DNA from: Clostridia bacterium
GTDB taxonomy: Bacteria > Bacillota > Clostridia > Oscillospirales > CAG-272
Assembly (NCBI GenBank): GCA_017467165.1
Contig: JAFTST010000027.1
Location: 1 to 35,414, forward strand
Direction: 5' to 3'
DNA length: 35,414 nucleotides
Part shown: positions 1 to 7,168 of the stretch, one piece after another
How the letters are laid out: each line of letters opens with the position of its first letter
How positions within the stretch are numbered: position 1 is the first letter of the stretch
Made by a program: the position numbers and the translations under genes
The notes under the pieces: generated by a model
Databases searched by the model: none
Told to the model about the DNA's origin: nothing
Seen by the model: only the letters and a program-made list of their open reading frames with translations

Positions 1-505
1 CTCTATTGACATCTGCGACAACAGAAATCCCGAGGCCTGCGACAGCTTGGCTGAGGTTGACGTTCTCGTTTTCGCGGGCGGTCACGTACCAACTCAGAAC
101 AGATTTATGAAGCGGCTCTGTCTCAGAGAGCGGCTTATTGGCTATGACGGAGTAGTCCTCACTCTGAGCGCAGGCTCTATGAACTGCGCGGATACAGTAT
201 ATGCCTGCCCCGAGCTCGATGGGGAGGCTAATGACCCGACGTTTCAGAGGTGGATCTCGGGTCTTGGACTTACTGATATTAACATTTTCCCGCATTTTCA
301 GTATCTTAAGGACAAATATCTCGACGGCTCAAGTATGACTGATATTATCTATGGGGACAGCGTGGGTCACGAAATTTTTGCATTGAATGACGGAAGCTAC
401 ATACTGATTATTGACGGGGAGGCGACTCTGTACGGGGAGGCGTACTCTATTCTCGACGGGAAAGAGCGACTGATTTGTAGGAACGGAGAGGTTCTTGCTT
501 TATAA
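1..505 (+). CDS. Peptidase E-like (S51 family) protein, 3' part, cut by the window edge
   Basis: The reading frame is open to base 2, so the gene begins outside the window; a TTG at 47 lies inside the conserved core and is not a credible start. The visible part contains AGGHVPTQN and, further on, the nucleophile-elbow motif LSAGSMNCADTVY, with the serine of SAGS as the expected nucleophile. These are characteristic of the class-I glutamine-amidotransferase-fold peptidase E (S51) relatives common in Bacillota. The classical S51 enzyme cleaves Asp-X dipeptides in the cytoplasm, but the substrate of this subgroup is not established. The C-terminal part (HEIFALNDGSYI) also fits. Family assignment is confident; substrate is unknown. 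Confidence 0.8.
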   Translation, partial: SIDICDNRNPEACDSLAEVDVLVFAGGHVPTQNRFMKRLCLRERLIGYDGVVLTLSAGSMNCADTVYACPELDGEANDPTFQRWISGLGLTDINIFPHFQYLKDKYLDGSSMTDIIYGDSVGHEIFALNDGSYILIIDGEATLYGEAYSILDGKERLICRNGEVLAL

Positions 506-628
506 CAGGTTTACATATACTCGCAGGCAAGTGGATTGTGAGCGAATGCGGTAGGATAACGATAGCCTCTCTGCCCTTTCGTTAGCCTCGTATTTCAGGT
601 TCATTTTTAATAAAAAGCCTATGCGCTA

Positions 629-657
629 TTTACTTCCCACAGGATTTGTGATACAAT
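629..657 (+). promoter_or_regulatory. Sigma-70/SigA-type promoter
   Basis: TTTACT (629-634), a 17-bp spacer and TACAAT (652-657), located 30 bp before the small membrane protein start at 687. It likely drives the three-gene plus-strand group up to 1907. Confidence 0.6.
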
Positions 658-686
658 ACTTATAAGTGACAATCAAGGAGTTGAAA

Positions 687-878
687 ATGAAAAAAATCGA
701 AATTATAATTTCCGTACTTTCTATCATTGCCACCGCCCTTTTCATCGGCGGAATGGTCGTTATCTCGGGGGATAACTCAATCCTTGGAGGCGTGCTTATC
801 GCGGGAGGCTTCGTTCTCGAGTGCGTGACTATATACGTATCGAGAAAGGGCACGGAAAGCGACGCTGACAAGAAATAA
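687..878 (+). CDS. Small two-helix membrane protein of unknown function (63 aa)
   Basis: I do not recognise a family. The ATG at 687 is preceded at ideal distance by AAGGAG (675-680), which favours it over an in-frame upstream start at 666. The protein is a short basic N-terminus (MKKIE), two hydrophobic segments (about residues 5-24 and 33-52) separated by a short polar turn with SGDNS, and a charged tail ending in DADKK. This predicts a hairpin inner-membrane protein with both ends probably cytoplasmic. The cytidine-deaminase-like gene follows after 12 bases, so the two are likely co-transcribed. Confidence 0.65.
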   Translation: MKKIEIIISVLSIIATALFIGGMVVISGDNSILGGVLIAGGFVLECVTIYVSRKGTESDADKK

Positions 879-890
879 GGGGCGAGTCAG

Positions 891-1301
891 ATGACAAAAT
901 ACGAGATAACCGACACCGACAGAGAGCTTATCAGACGGGCTCTTCTGGTCCTTGAAAAGAACTTTGACGACGGTGTATATAATCACACGGTCGGTTGCGC
1001 CCTACTGACACGGGGCGGAAGTATATACACGGGGGTCAACTGCGACGGGATACACGGCTCCTGCGCGGAATATATCACCGTTGGCGCGGCAATCTCCGCT
1101 GGCGAGCGCGAGCTTGACACCATAGTGGCGGTGCACGACAAGGCGCATAATTTCGTTCTCTCCCCCTGCGGAAACTGCAGGCAGATGCTATTCGAGTACT
1201 GCCCCGATATTAAGGTAATCCTTAACGACGGGGAGGGTAATCTTATCAAGGTTGCCGCGCGCGACCTGCTCCCCTTCGCCTGGACGCCGGTAATCTGCTA
1301 G
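891..1301 (+). CDS. Cytidine/blasticidin-S deaminase-like zinc enzyme
   Basis: The 136-aa protein has the zinc deaminase signature: SCAE (metal-binding Cys plus proton-shuttling Glu) near residue 64 and PCGNCRQ near residue 94 supplying two further Cys ligands, with VGAA and LSP contexts typical of the cytidine deaminase superfamily. Length matches single-domain, tetrameric cytidine deaminases. The sequence around GVNCDGIHGSCAE is closer to the blasticidin-S-deaminase-like branch than to canonical Cdd. It probably hydrolyses a cytidine-type nucleoside or a modified analogue in the cytoplasm; the exact substrate cannot be read from sequence. It sits between two small membrane-protein genes in an apparent operon. 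Confidence 0.82.
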   Translation: MTKYEITDTDRELIRRALLVLEKNFDDGVYNHTVGCALLTRGGSIYTGVNCDGIHGSCAEYITVGAAISAGERELDTIVAVHDKAHNFVLSPCGNCRQMLFEYCPDIKVILNDGEGNLIKVAARDLLPFAWTPVIC

Positions 1302-1331
1302 TTCAGGACAAAAAATTATTGGACGGTGAAA

Positions 1332-1907
1332 ATGAAATCAATTTATCTATCCTGCACGCGCTTTCGTATGTATTGGGTTATTCTGCCTATGATATACGTT
1401 ATGACGCTGGCTATACATTATAATTCCTCTGTGCCCGGGTGGCTGAGGCTCTATCCCCTGATATTTCTGTCGGCGGCGGGAATTGTTTTCACATTCGTGT
1501 TTCTTTTCCGCTATCTCGAAATCTCATATTCCGAGATACGCTACATAGGCAGATTTTCCTCGCGTGACAGCGCCCTTATCAACGAGGGTAAGTCGCTGAT
1601 TATCTACCGCGAGGCGCACGGAAGGATTAAGATTTATCTCTTTGGAAACGACGGTCTGCCCGAGCTCGACTGGATGCGCGACCAGACCACCTGCGAGAAT
1701 GAGATTTGTATGTTCCGCGGAAAATGCTGGGGCGGAGAGCGGACGGTAAGAAAAATTCTCCGCTACTTCGGCGTCGATGAGAGCGACCTTCCCGTGATAC
1801 TCAATTCCGAGAGATTCAACGTGGCGTACGAAAACGTTTCGGTAGAGGTTTATCCCGACCTGGACGAGAGGACCGCAATCAGAATAAGGATTGACAAGAC
1901 TATTTAA
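1332..1907 (+). CDS. Membrane protein of unknown function (191 aa)
   Basis: No family recognised. Two hydrophobic segments (about residues 10-27 and 36-57) are followed by a soluble domain of about 130 aa with alternating beta-like stretches (EISYSEIRYIGRF, KSLIIYREAHGRIKIYLFG), compatible with a small PH-like or bPH-type cytoplasmic domain, though that is only an impression. ATG 1332 is chosen over the GTG at 1326 because it leaves better spacing from the GGACGG sequence. It begins 30 bases after the deaminase gene and is closed by a strong terminator, so it is probably the last gene of the operon. Confidence 0.6.
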   Translation: MKSIYLSCTRFRMYWVILPMIYVMTLAIHYNSSVPGWLRLYPLIFLSAAGIVFTFVFLFRYLEISYSEIRYIGRFSSRDSALINEGKSLIIYREAHGRIKIYLFGNDGLPELDWMRDQTTCENEICMFRGKCWGGERTVRKILRYFGVDESDLPVILNSERFNVAYENVSVEVYPDLDERTAIRIRIDKTI

Positions 1908-1935
1908 ACTCAGCTTAATAAGAGGTATATTCACC

Positions 1936-1979
1936 AAAAAAGAGCGGAGGCTGTGCTTACAGCTTTTCCGCTCTTTTTT
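1936..1979. terminator. Bidirectional intrinsic terminator
   Basis: A perfect 13-bp stem (1936-1948 with 1967-1979) has an A-run on the left and a T-run on the right, so it can stop transcription from either side. It closes the 687-1907 operon. Confidence 0.9.
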
Positions 1980-2014
1980 CTTTGGCACACAGGGTGTGAC
2001 AGCAGACCTTCTAC

Positions 2015-2044
2015 AAAAAGGGGGGCGCCCTACGGACGCCCCCC
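2015..2044 (-). terminator. Intrinsic terminator of the large surface-protein gene
   Basis: A GC-rich 8-bp stem (GGGGGGCG at 2020-2027 with CGCCCCCC at 2037-2044) is followed on the minus strand by a T-run (plus-strand A-run 2015-2019). It lies just after the stop codon at 2074. Confidence 0.85.
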
Positions 2045-2073
2045 TCGGGGTTATTTAACTCAGCCTATCGAAA

Positions 2074-5000
2074 TCAATCCTCGATTTCTACTACTCCGCC
2101 GGCAAGAGCAATCATCTTGACTGCCTGCAGAGAGAACTTGGATGCGATAACGGTAAGGCGCTTAGTCATAGTGCCGCGAGCAAGAACCTTGATTCTGCCT
2201 GCGTTCTTGTTGATAAGTCTCTTAGCCTTCAGAGCGTCAATATCAACCACGTCGCCGTCCTCGAAGTTCTCGCAGATGACGTCAAGGTTAATCTCAACGA
2301 GCTTGCCTGTGTGCTTAACCTCGGTGTGAACCACCTCGATAATGGTTTCTGCCTCCTCGTCGGTGAGAATCTCATCGGCGGCTACAGCGTCAACGTGGAC
2401 AACCTCGTGATCGATATGAGATACGGGCTCTTCAACGGGAGCGGGCTCTGCCTCGACAACGGGCTCCTCGACCACCTCGGGCTCTGCCTCGACAACGGGC
2501 TCCTCGACCACCTCGGGCTCTGCCTCGACAACAGGCTCCTCGACTACCTCGGGCTCTGCCTCGACAACAGGCTCCTCAACTACCTCGGGCTCTGCCTCGA
2601 CAACAGGCTCTTCAACGGGAGCCGTCTCGTCCTTCTCCTTACCCTCGTAGTTCTCGAGAAGCTCACCAACGTTAACCTTAACTATGTTGGAGTTCTCATC
2701 AAGAGTCATTCCGGGAGGAAGGATAACCTTAACCAGACCGCGCTTAGCGAGAGCATCGGTGGTTTCATAAGGTCTGTGGTAATCAACGGTAGGAACCTCG
2801 GCAGCCTCTATTTCGAGCTTGTTCATCATTTCCTCGATGAGCTCAAGAACGTACTTGAGGGCTCTGTCGGACTTAACCTTGATAAGCATAGGAACCTTAT
2901 CAAGCTTAGGCTTGTCGGAAACGTCGGTGAAGTGGTACTTGGACTCGCTGTACTCAGCGGGCTCAAGAGCAAGGTATACGAGAAGCGCTCTACCCTTGAC
3001 GTTAAGCTTAGCGCACTGTACTCTGCCCTTGTTGAAGGACTCGAAGTTCCAGCTTGTTCTCGCCTTAACACCCTTGTATGCAAGGAGGGCGTTCTTGACT
3101 ACTGTGTAGTAATCCTGAATCTCGCTGTCAGACTGGATAAGTCTGGACTCGAAGGAGCTTCTGTAACGGACGTATACAACCTCGCCGTCGACAACAGCGC
3201 TTCTGACGCCGTTCTCATCCTCTTCGCCAAGAGGAACGACTATGGTTTCTACCTTAGGCTCTACGGGAGCAGGCTCTTCGACGGGAGCGGGCTCTTCGAC
3301 GGGAGCAGGCTCTTCGACAGGAGCAGGCTCTTCAACGGGAGCAGGCTCTTCGATGGGAGCGGGCTCTTCGACAGGAGCGGGCTCTTCAATAGGAGCAGGC
3401 TCTTCGACAACCTCTTCCTCCTCGACCTCGGGCTCTGCCTCAGGCTCACCCTCGGGCTCGATAACAGGAGTATCGTCTATGGGCTCGTAGTCATCGTCGC
3501 CGCCACGTCTTCTGAGAAGAAGTATGACTATAACAACTATTATAAGAACAACGATAACAGCAAGAAGTATCCACAGCCAGGTGTAATCCTTCTCGGGAGC
3601 TACCGTATCCTCCTCAACGCTTACAATAGCGTAGGTGGAGAAGTGCTCGGTGTTGAACTTGATATAATCACCGTCGACAGTCGCCTCAAGCTCCTCGATA
3701 TTTCCGTCGTTGTCAATGTAGACAACAACGAGAGTCTTGCCTGTGCGATAATCAGCGGGGATACGCATTGTAACCGCGAAGTCGTCGTTGATGGGCATAT
3801 ACGCGCCGGCCTTAGCGAAGTAGATGTCGTATGCCGCTATAACAACGCCATTTCTGCCGTCGGCAAGGGTAACGTTGTCATACAGGTGCGCCTTGTCATT
3901 AACAACGAACTCGTGGTCACCGGGAACCTTCGAGGAGGTTACTCCGACAATCAGACCGTCATCATCGCTGTGCTCGTGAGAGTTATCGTAGGTAACGCTG
4001 ATCACGAGGGTCGCGGTGAGGGGCTCAAGGTTGTCGTTGTAGTTGGGGTCGTTAACCTTAAAGGTTGCGGTAACGGTATGGCTTCCGATATAGTAGAAGT
4101 CCTTGCCGCTATACGTAACATCAATGAAATCGGGGAGAGTGCCTACTATCTCGAGGCTGTGCTTCTTTCCGTCGAAGTCAACGGTAGCGCCGGGGAACGT
4201 GATACCGGACATATCATAGTCAGCCTTCTCAATGGTCCATTCCTTATCCGCGATAGCGTCAACGATGAGGTTGTAGTTCTCGCTGATAGGATTCTGCGCA
4301 TCGAGGGCGACTACCACGCTTGCAACGTAGGTGCCTGCGTTAATAGCCTCGGTAATTTCGTTTCCGCCCTGAGTGTAGGTGTAGGTTACAACAAGACAAT
4401 CGGGAAGTCCTGCGGGAAGATCAAGCACGAGCTTCTGATCGGTTCCGTTGTAGACGAAGGTCATATCCTTCCAGGAAAGACCGGAGAGGTTAATCTCCGC
4501 CTTGGTGATGGACCAAGCCTTATCAGCAACGGTACCAACTACCTCGTAGTTATCTGCATCGGTTGCTACTACGGTCGCTGTCGCGGTGTAGTTACCTGCC
4601 GCGGTCTTGACGTTATCGGTATAGGTAACGGTTACAAGGCCTGCGTACTCGGTGGGAATGACGAGAGTAACGCTGTGCTCCTGTCCGTCGTAGCCGAAGG
4701 AGGTGGGAGTCGACCAGGTGAATGCTCCGAGGTTAATCTCCGCCTTGCCGATGGACCAAGCCTTATCAGCAACGGTACCAACTACCTCGTAGTTATCTGC
4801 ATCGGTTGCTACTACGGTCGCTGTCGCGGTGTAGTTACCTGCCGCGGTCTTGGTGTTATCGGTATAGGTGACGGTTACAAGGCCTGCGTACTCGGTAGGA
4901 ATAACGAGAGTAACGCCGTGCTCCTGTCCGTCGTAGGTGAAGGTATCCTCTGCGCTCCAGGTGAAGAGGTCAAGGTTAATCTGTATCTTGCCGATGGACC

Positions 5001-6897
5001 AAGCCTTATCAGCAACGGTGCCAACTACCTCGTAGTTATCTGCATCGGTTGCTGCTACGGTCGCTGTCGCGGTGTAGTTACCTGCCGCGGTCTTGGTGTT
5101 ATCGGTATAGGTAACGGTTACAAGACCTGCGTACTCGGTAGGAATAACGAGAGTAACGCTGTGCTCCTGTCCGTCGTAGCCAAACGAGGTCGGAGTAGAC
5201 CAGGTGAATGCTCCGAGGTTAATCTCCGCCTTGGTAATCTTAACTACGATCTCGTCAGAATGGAGAACCGCGGTGTTAATTCCGTCGGTAGCCGTAGCAA
5301 CGCACACGTAGGTGCCGCTGTCGGAAACGTTAACTACCTCGAAGGAGGGAGTGGTAACGCCGTCAAGCTTCACACCGTCCTTGTACCACTCGTAAGTGTA
5401 GGTGGCAGTGGGGTCGCCGGGAGTAACCTGTACGATAAAGGGCTGCGCGTCGTACGTCTTTTCAACGCCTGCGCCTGTGATAAGAGTGAACTTTTTCTCG
5501 AGCTGTGCGGTAAGCTTGATATCTCTGTCGGGCATCTCGGTGATGGCGTTGCCATTCTCGTCAACCCAGGAAACTATCTTATTGCCGTTATACTCGGTGG
5601 TATCAGCGAAAAACTCGATGTACTCGTACGCGATGCCTGCGGGAAGGAAGCCCTCCGCTACAAGCTCGGTGCCAACGTAGTACTGTACTCTCTTAATCTT
5701 CTCGAAGCTGACGTTGATGTCAACCGATGCGGTAACAGTCTTCATATCGATGAAGGATGCTACAAGAGGTCCGTACTTAGCGGAGAGTCTGGTGAGCACG
5801 TTCTCAATATTAACGGAGTGAGTGCCCTCGTAGCCGAATTCACCGTTTCCGTCATAGAGGTTCATCAGCGACTTATCGCCGATGCTCTCGGGAATGAGAT
5901 CAACGAAGCGGGAGATAATGCTCTTAGCCTTGTTGAAGTATCTCTCATACTCCTTAACCTTGTTAACTATCTGCTCATTAGTGAGGTGGGTGAGGTCAAC
6001 GTACTTGGTGATATACTCACTGGAGAGTATGCCCTCAAAGTCAATTCCCTCAAGAAGCTCAACAAGCTCGTCAAAGGTGAAATCATTGTAGAACACCTCA
6101 AACTCATCTACGCTCTTGGAGCAAGCCTTGAAGACCTTGAGCTTAAGCTCCTCGGTGATAAGACCGGTCTTGCAGGCCTTGAGAACCGCCTTGTGGAAGA
6201 CCTCGGGAACTCTGACGTCAAGAACGTAGGTTCCGTCGGACTCGGTTCTGAAATCAACGTGGTCGGAAATGATGCGCGCGATATCGCGGATGCGCTCATA
6301 TCCGCCGCCAACGACACCCGTGAGAGTGAAGCTGTAGCTACCGTACTCTGTGGTAACATCAACGTCGTAGGAAAGACGCATCTCGTCATTTTCCATCTCA
6401 GCGATATCGCCAAATCTGGGAAGCCTCTTGATAAGCTCCTTGACGGCGCTCGCCTTAACTGCGGTGTCGCCGTTTTCGCCAAACGGACCGAATACGTGAA
6501 GCCCGTCGACGTGAACGTTCGTTATGTAATTGATGATGTCGGTCATATCGATGGTCTGTCCGATATTAACCTCTATATCATCCTTGAGCTGCTCGATAGC
6601 GATTTCGAGAACCGCCTTTTTGACCTGAGCGAGAATATCCTTGACGTGCTGCTTTGAAATCTTGTCAAGGAAGGAATCTACGTCCGGTCTGAGAGTAACG
6701 GTCAGCTCATCAGCGTCATACGAGATGACGCACCAGCCGGTGTCATAGGTTTCGCCGACTGCATTTCCCGACGTGCTGCTTGTATTCCCGGGTGTTACAG
6801 TGCCGTCAGCCGCATAAGCAACCGTCGGAGCCACAACACCGAATACCATCACGAAAACGAGCAACATGGTCAGAATAGACCGAAATGTCTTTTTCAT
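2074..6897 (-). CDS. Giant surface protein: Ig-like and MBG repeats, one TM, cytoplasmic tail ending in a uL15-like domain
   Basis: 1607 aa. ATG 6897 follows AAGGGAG at good spacing. Signal peptide 1-29 (basic start, hydrophobic core, AYAA). Residues ~30-470: unique extracellular region. Residues ~475-553: Ig-like module (YEWYKDG, SGTYVCVA). Then three near-identical 81-aa MBG-type modules (YDGQEHSVTLVIP, Y..TATATV) and two diverged copies to ~985. One strong membrane helix ~1103-1126 is followed by RRR, so the rest should be cytoplasmic. The tail holds a glutamate/proline linker (EEPAPV repeats, ~1161-1215), a conserved-looking unknown domain with SFESRLIQSDSEIQDYY and KARTSWNFESF (~1219-1416), a second linker (12-residue PVVEAEPEVVEE repeats) and residues ~1533-1607, which match the C-terminal part of uL15 (FEDGDVV, IKVLARG, KRLTV, ASKFS, ALAGG). 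No LPXTG or SLH anchor. It has its own promoter and terminator. Adhesion outside is inferred from modules; the tail function is unknown. Confidence 0.85.
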   Translation of the reverse strand: MKKTFRSILTMLLVFVMVFGVVAPTVAYAADGTVTPGNTSSTSGNAVGETYDTGWCVISYDADELTVTLRPDVDSFLDKISKQHVKDILAQVKKAVLEIAIEQLKDDIEVNIGQTIDMTDIINYITNVHVDGLHVFGPFGENGDTAVKASAVKELIKRLPRFGDIAEMENDEMRLSYDVDVTTEYGSYSFTLTGVVGGGYERIRDIARIISDHVDFRTESDGTYVLDVRVPEVFHKAVLKACKTGLITEELKLKVFKACSKSVDEFEVFYNDFTFDELVELLEGIDFEGILSSEYITKYVDLTHLTNEQIVNKVKEYERYFNKAKSIISRFVDLIPESIGDKSLMNLYDGNGEFGYEGTHSVNIENVLTRLSAKYGPLVASFIDMKTVTASVDINVSFEKIKRVQYYVGTELVAEGFLPAGIAYEYIEFFADTTEYNGNKIVSWVDENGNAITEMPDRDIKLTAQLEKKFTLITGAGVEKTYDAQPFIVQVTPGDPTATYTYEWYKDGVKLDGVTTPSFEVVNVSDSGTYVCVATATDGINTAVLHSDEIVVKITKAEINLGAFTWSTPTSFGYDGQEHSVTLVIPTEYAGLVTVTYTDNTKTAAGNYTATATVAATDADNYEVVGTVADKAWSIGKIQINLDLFTWSAEDTFTYDGQEHGVTLVIPTEYAGLVTVTYTDNTKTAAGNYTATATVVATDADNYEVVGTVADKAWSIGKAEINLGAFTWSTPTSFGYDGQEHSVTLVIPTEYAGLVTVTYTDNVKTAAGNYTATATVVATDADNYEVVGTVADKAWSITKAEINLSGLSWKDMTFVYNGTDQKLVLDLPAGLPDCLVVTYTYTQGGNEITEAINAGTYVASVVVALDAQNPISENYNLIVDAIADKEWTIEKADYDMSGITFPGATVDFDGKKHSLEIVGTLPDFIDVTYSGKDFYYIGSHTVTATFKVNDPNYNDNLEPLTATLVISVTYDNSHEHSDDDGLIVGVTSSKVPGDHEFVVNDKAHLYDNVTLADGRNGVVIAAYDIYFAKAGAYMPINDDFAVTMRIPADYRTGKTLVVVYIDNDGNIEELEATVDGDYIKFNTEHFSTYAIVSVEEDTVAPEKDYTWLWILLAVIVVLIIVVIVILLLRRRGGDDDYEPIDDTPVIEPEGEPEAEPEVEEEEVVEEPAPIEEPAPVEEPAPIEEPAPVEEPAPVEEPAPVEEPAPVEEPAPVEPKVETIVVPLGEEDENGVRSAVVDGEVVYVRYRSSFESRLIQSDSEIQDYYTVVKNALLAYKGVKARTSWNFESFNKGRVQCAKLNVKGRALLVYLALEPAEYSESKYHFTDVSDKPKLDKVPMLIKVKSDRALKYVLELIEEMMNKLEIEAAEVPTVDYHRPYETTDALAKRGLVKVILPPGMTLDENSNIVKVNVGELLENYEGKEKDETAPVEEPVVEAEPEVVEEPVVEAEPEVVEEPVVEAEPEVVEEPVVEAEPEVVEEPVVEAEPAPVEEPVSHIDHEVVHVDAVAADEILTDEEAETIIEVVHTEVKHTGKLVEINLDVICENFEDGDVVDIDALKAKRLINKNAGRIKVLARGTMTKRLTVIASKFSLQAVKMIALAGGVVEIED
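2441..2622 (-). repeat. 36-bp tandem repeats encoding PVVEAEPEVVEE
   Basis: About five near-identical 36-bp units, spaced exactly 36 bp, encode 12-residue acidic repeats in the cytoplasmic tail of the large surface protein. Units differ by single synonymous changes. This is a candidate variable-number repeat. Confidence 0.85.
3258..3411 (-). repeat. 18-bp tandem repeats encoding EEPAPV/EEPAPI
   Basis: Roughly eight to nine 18-bp units, each encoding Glu-Glu-Pro-Ala-Pro-Val/Ile, form a rigid acidic linker directly inside the membrane segment. Third-position differences break perfect identity. Confidence 0.85.
4508..5236 (-). repeat. Three 243-bp tandem repeats (81-aa MBG modules)
   Basis: The landmark ATGGACCAAGCC recurs with an exact 243-bp period (A at 4508, 4751 and 4994). 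The three units are nearly identical in DNA, which implies recent duplication or ongoing gene conversion. Diverged copies lie on the lower-coordinate side (C-terminal in the protein). Confidence 0.9.
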
Positions 6898-6954
6898 AGT
6901 GTAAAACTCCCTTCACAGAATTTTTGTAATATATAAATATATTTTTATAGCAAA

Positions 6955-6984
6955 ATTATACCACCGCACGCGCGCGGTTGTCAA
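6955..6984 (-). promoter_or_regulatory. Consensus promoter of the large surface-protein gene
   Basis: On the minus strand TTGACA (6984-6979), an 18-bp very GC-rich spacer (6961-6978, alternating CG) and TATAAT (6960-6955) lie about 58 bp before the start codon. Both hexamers match the consensus perfectly. The rest of 6898-7168 is AT-rich and holds no gene that I can support. Confidence 0.8.
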
Positions 6985-7168
6985 TGCTTTTTTCCAAAGT
7001 AGTGTGATTTCGACAGATAAACCAAATATTTTTGGCACTTTTAACAACAAAACCGCCCAAAAATACGCACGGGGTGGGTCTTTTTCTGCTTTTTTTCGAC
7101 GGGAAACAAGCTATTACTCGTCCTCGCCACAGCAGTAAGACCTCACCCCGTGTTGATTATTCAGTAGT

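Noticed and set aside
2311..6657. A 1448-codon open frame on the plus strand, antisense to the giant surface protein
   Set aside because: Its repeats (LDNGLL-type) mirror the surface-protein repeats, no signal for translation is seen, and a codon bias that avoids TTA, CTA and TCA in the sense frame explains the absence of stops. The minus-strand protein has a signal peptide, promoter, ribosome binding site and recognisable domains.
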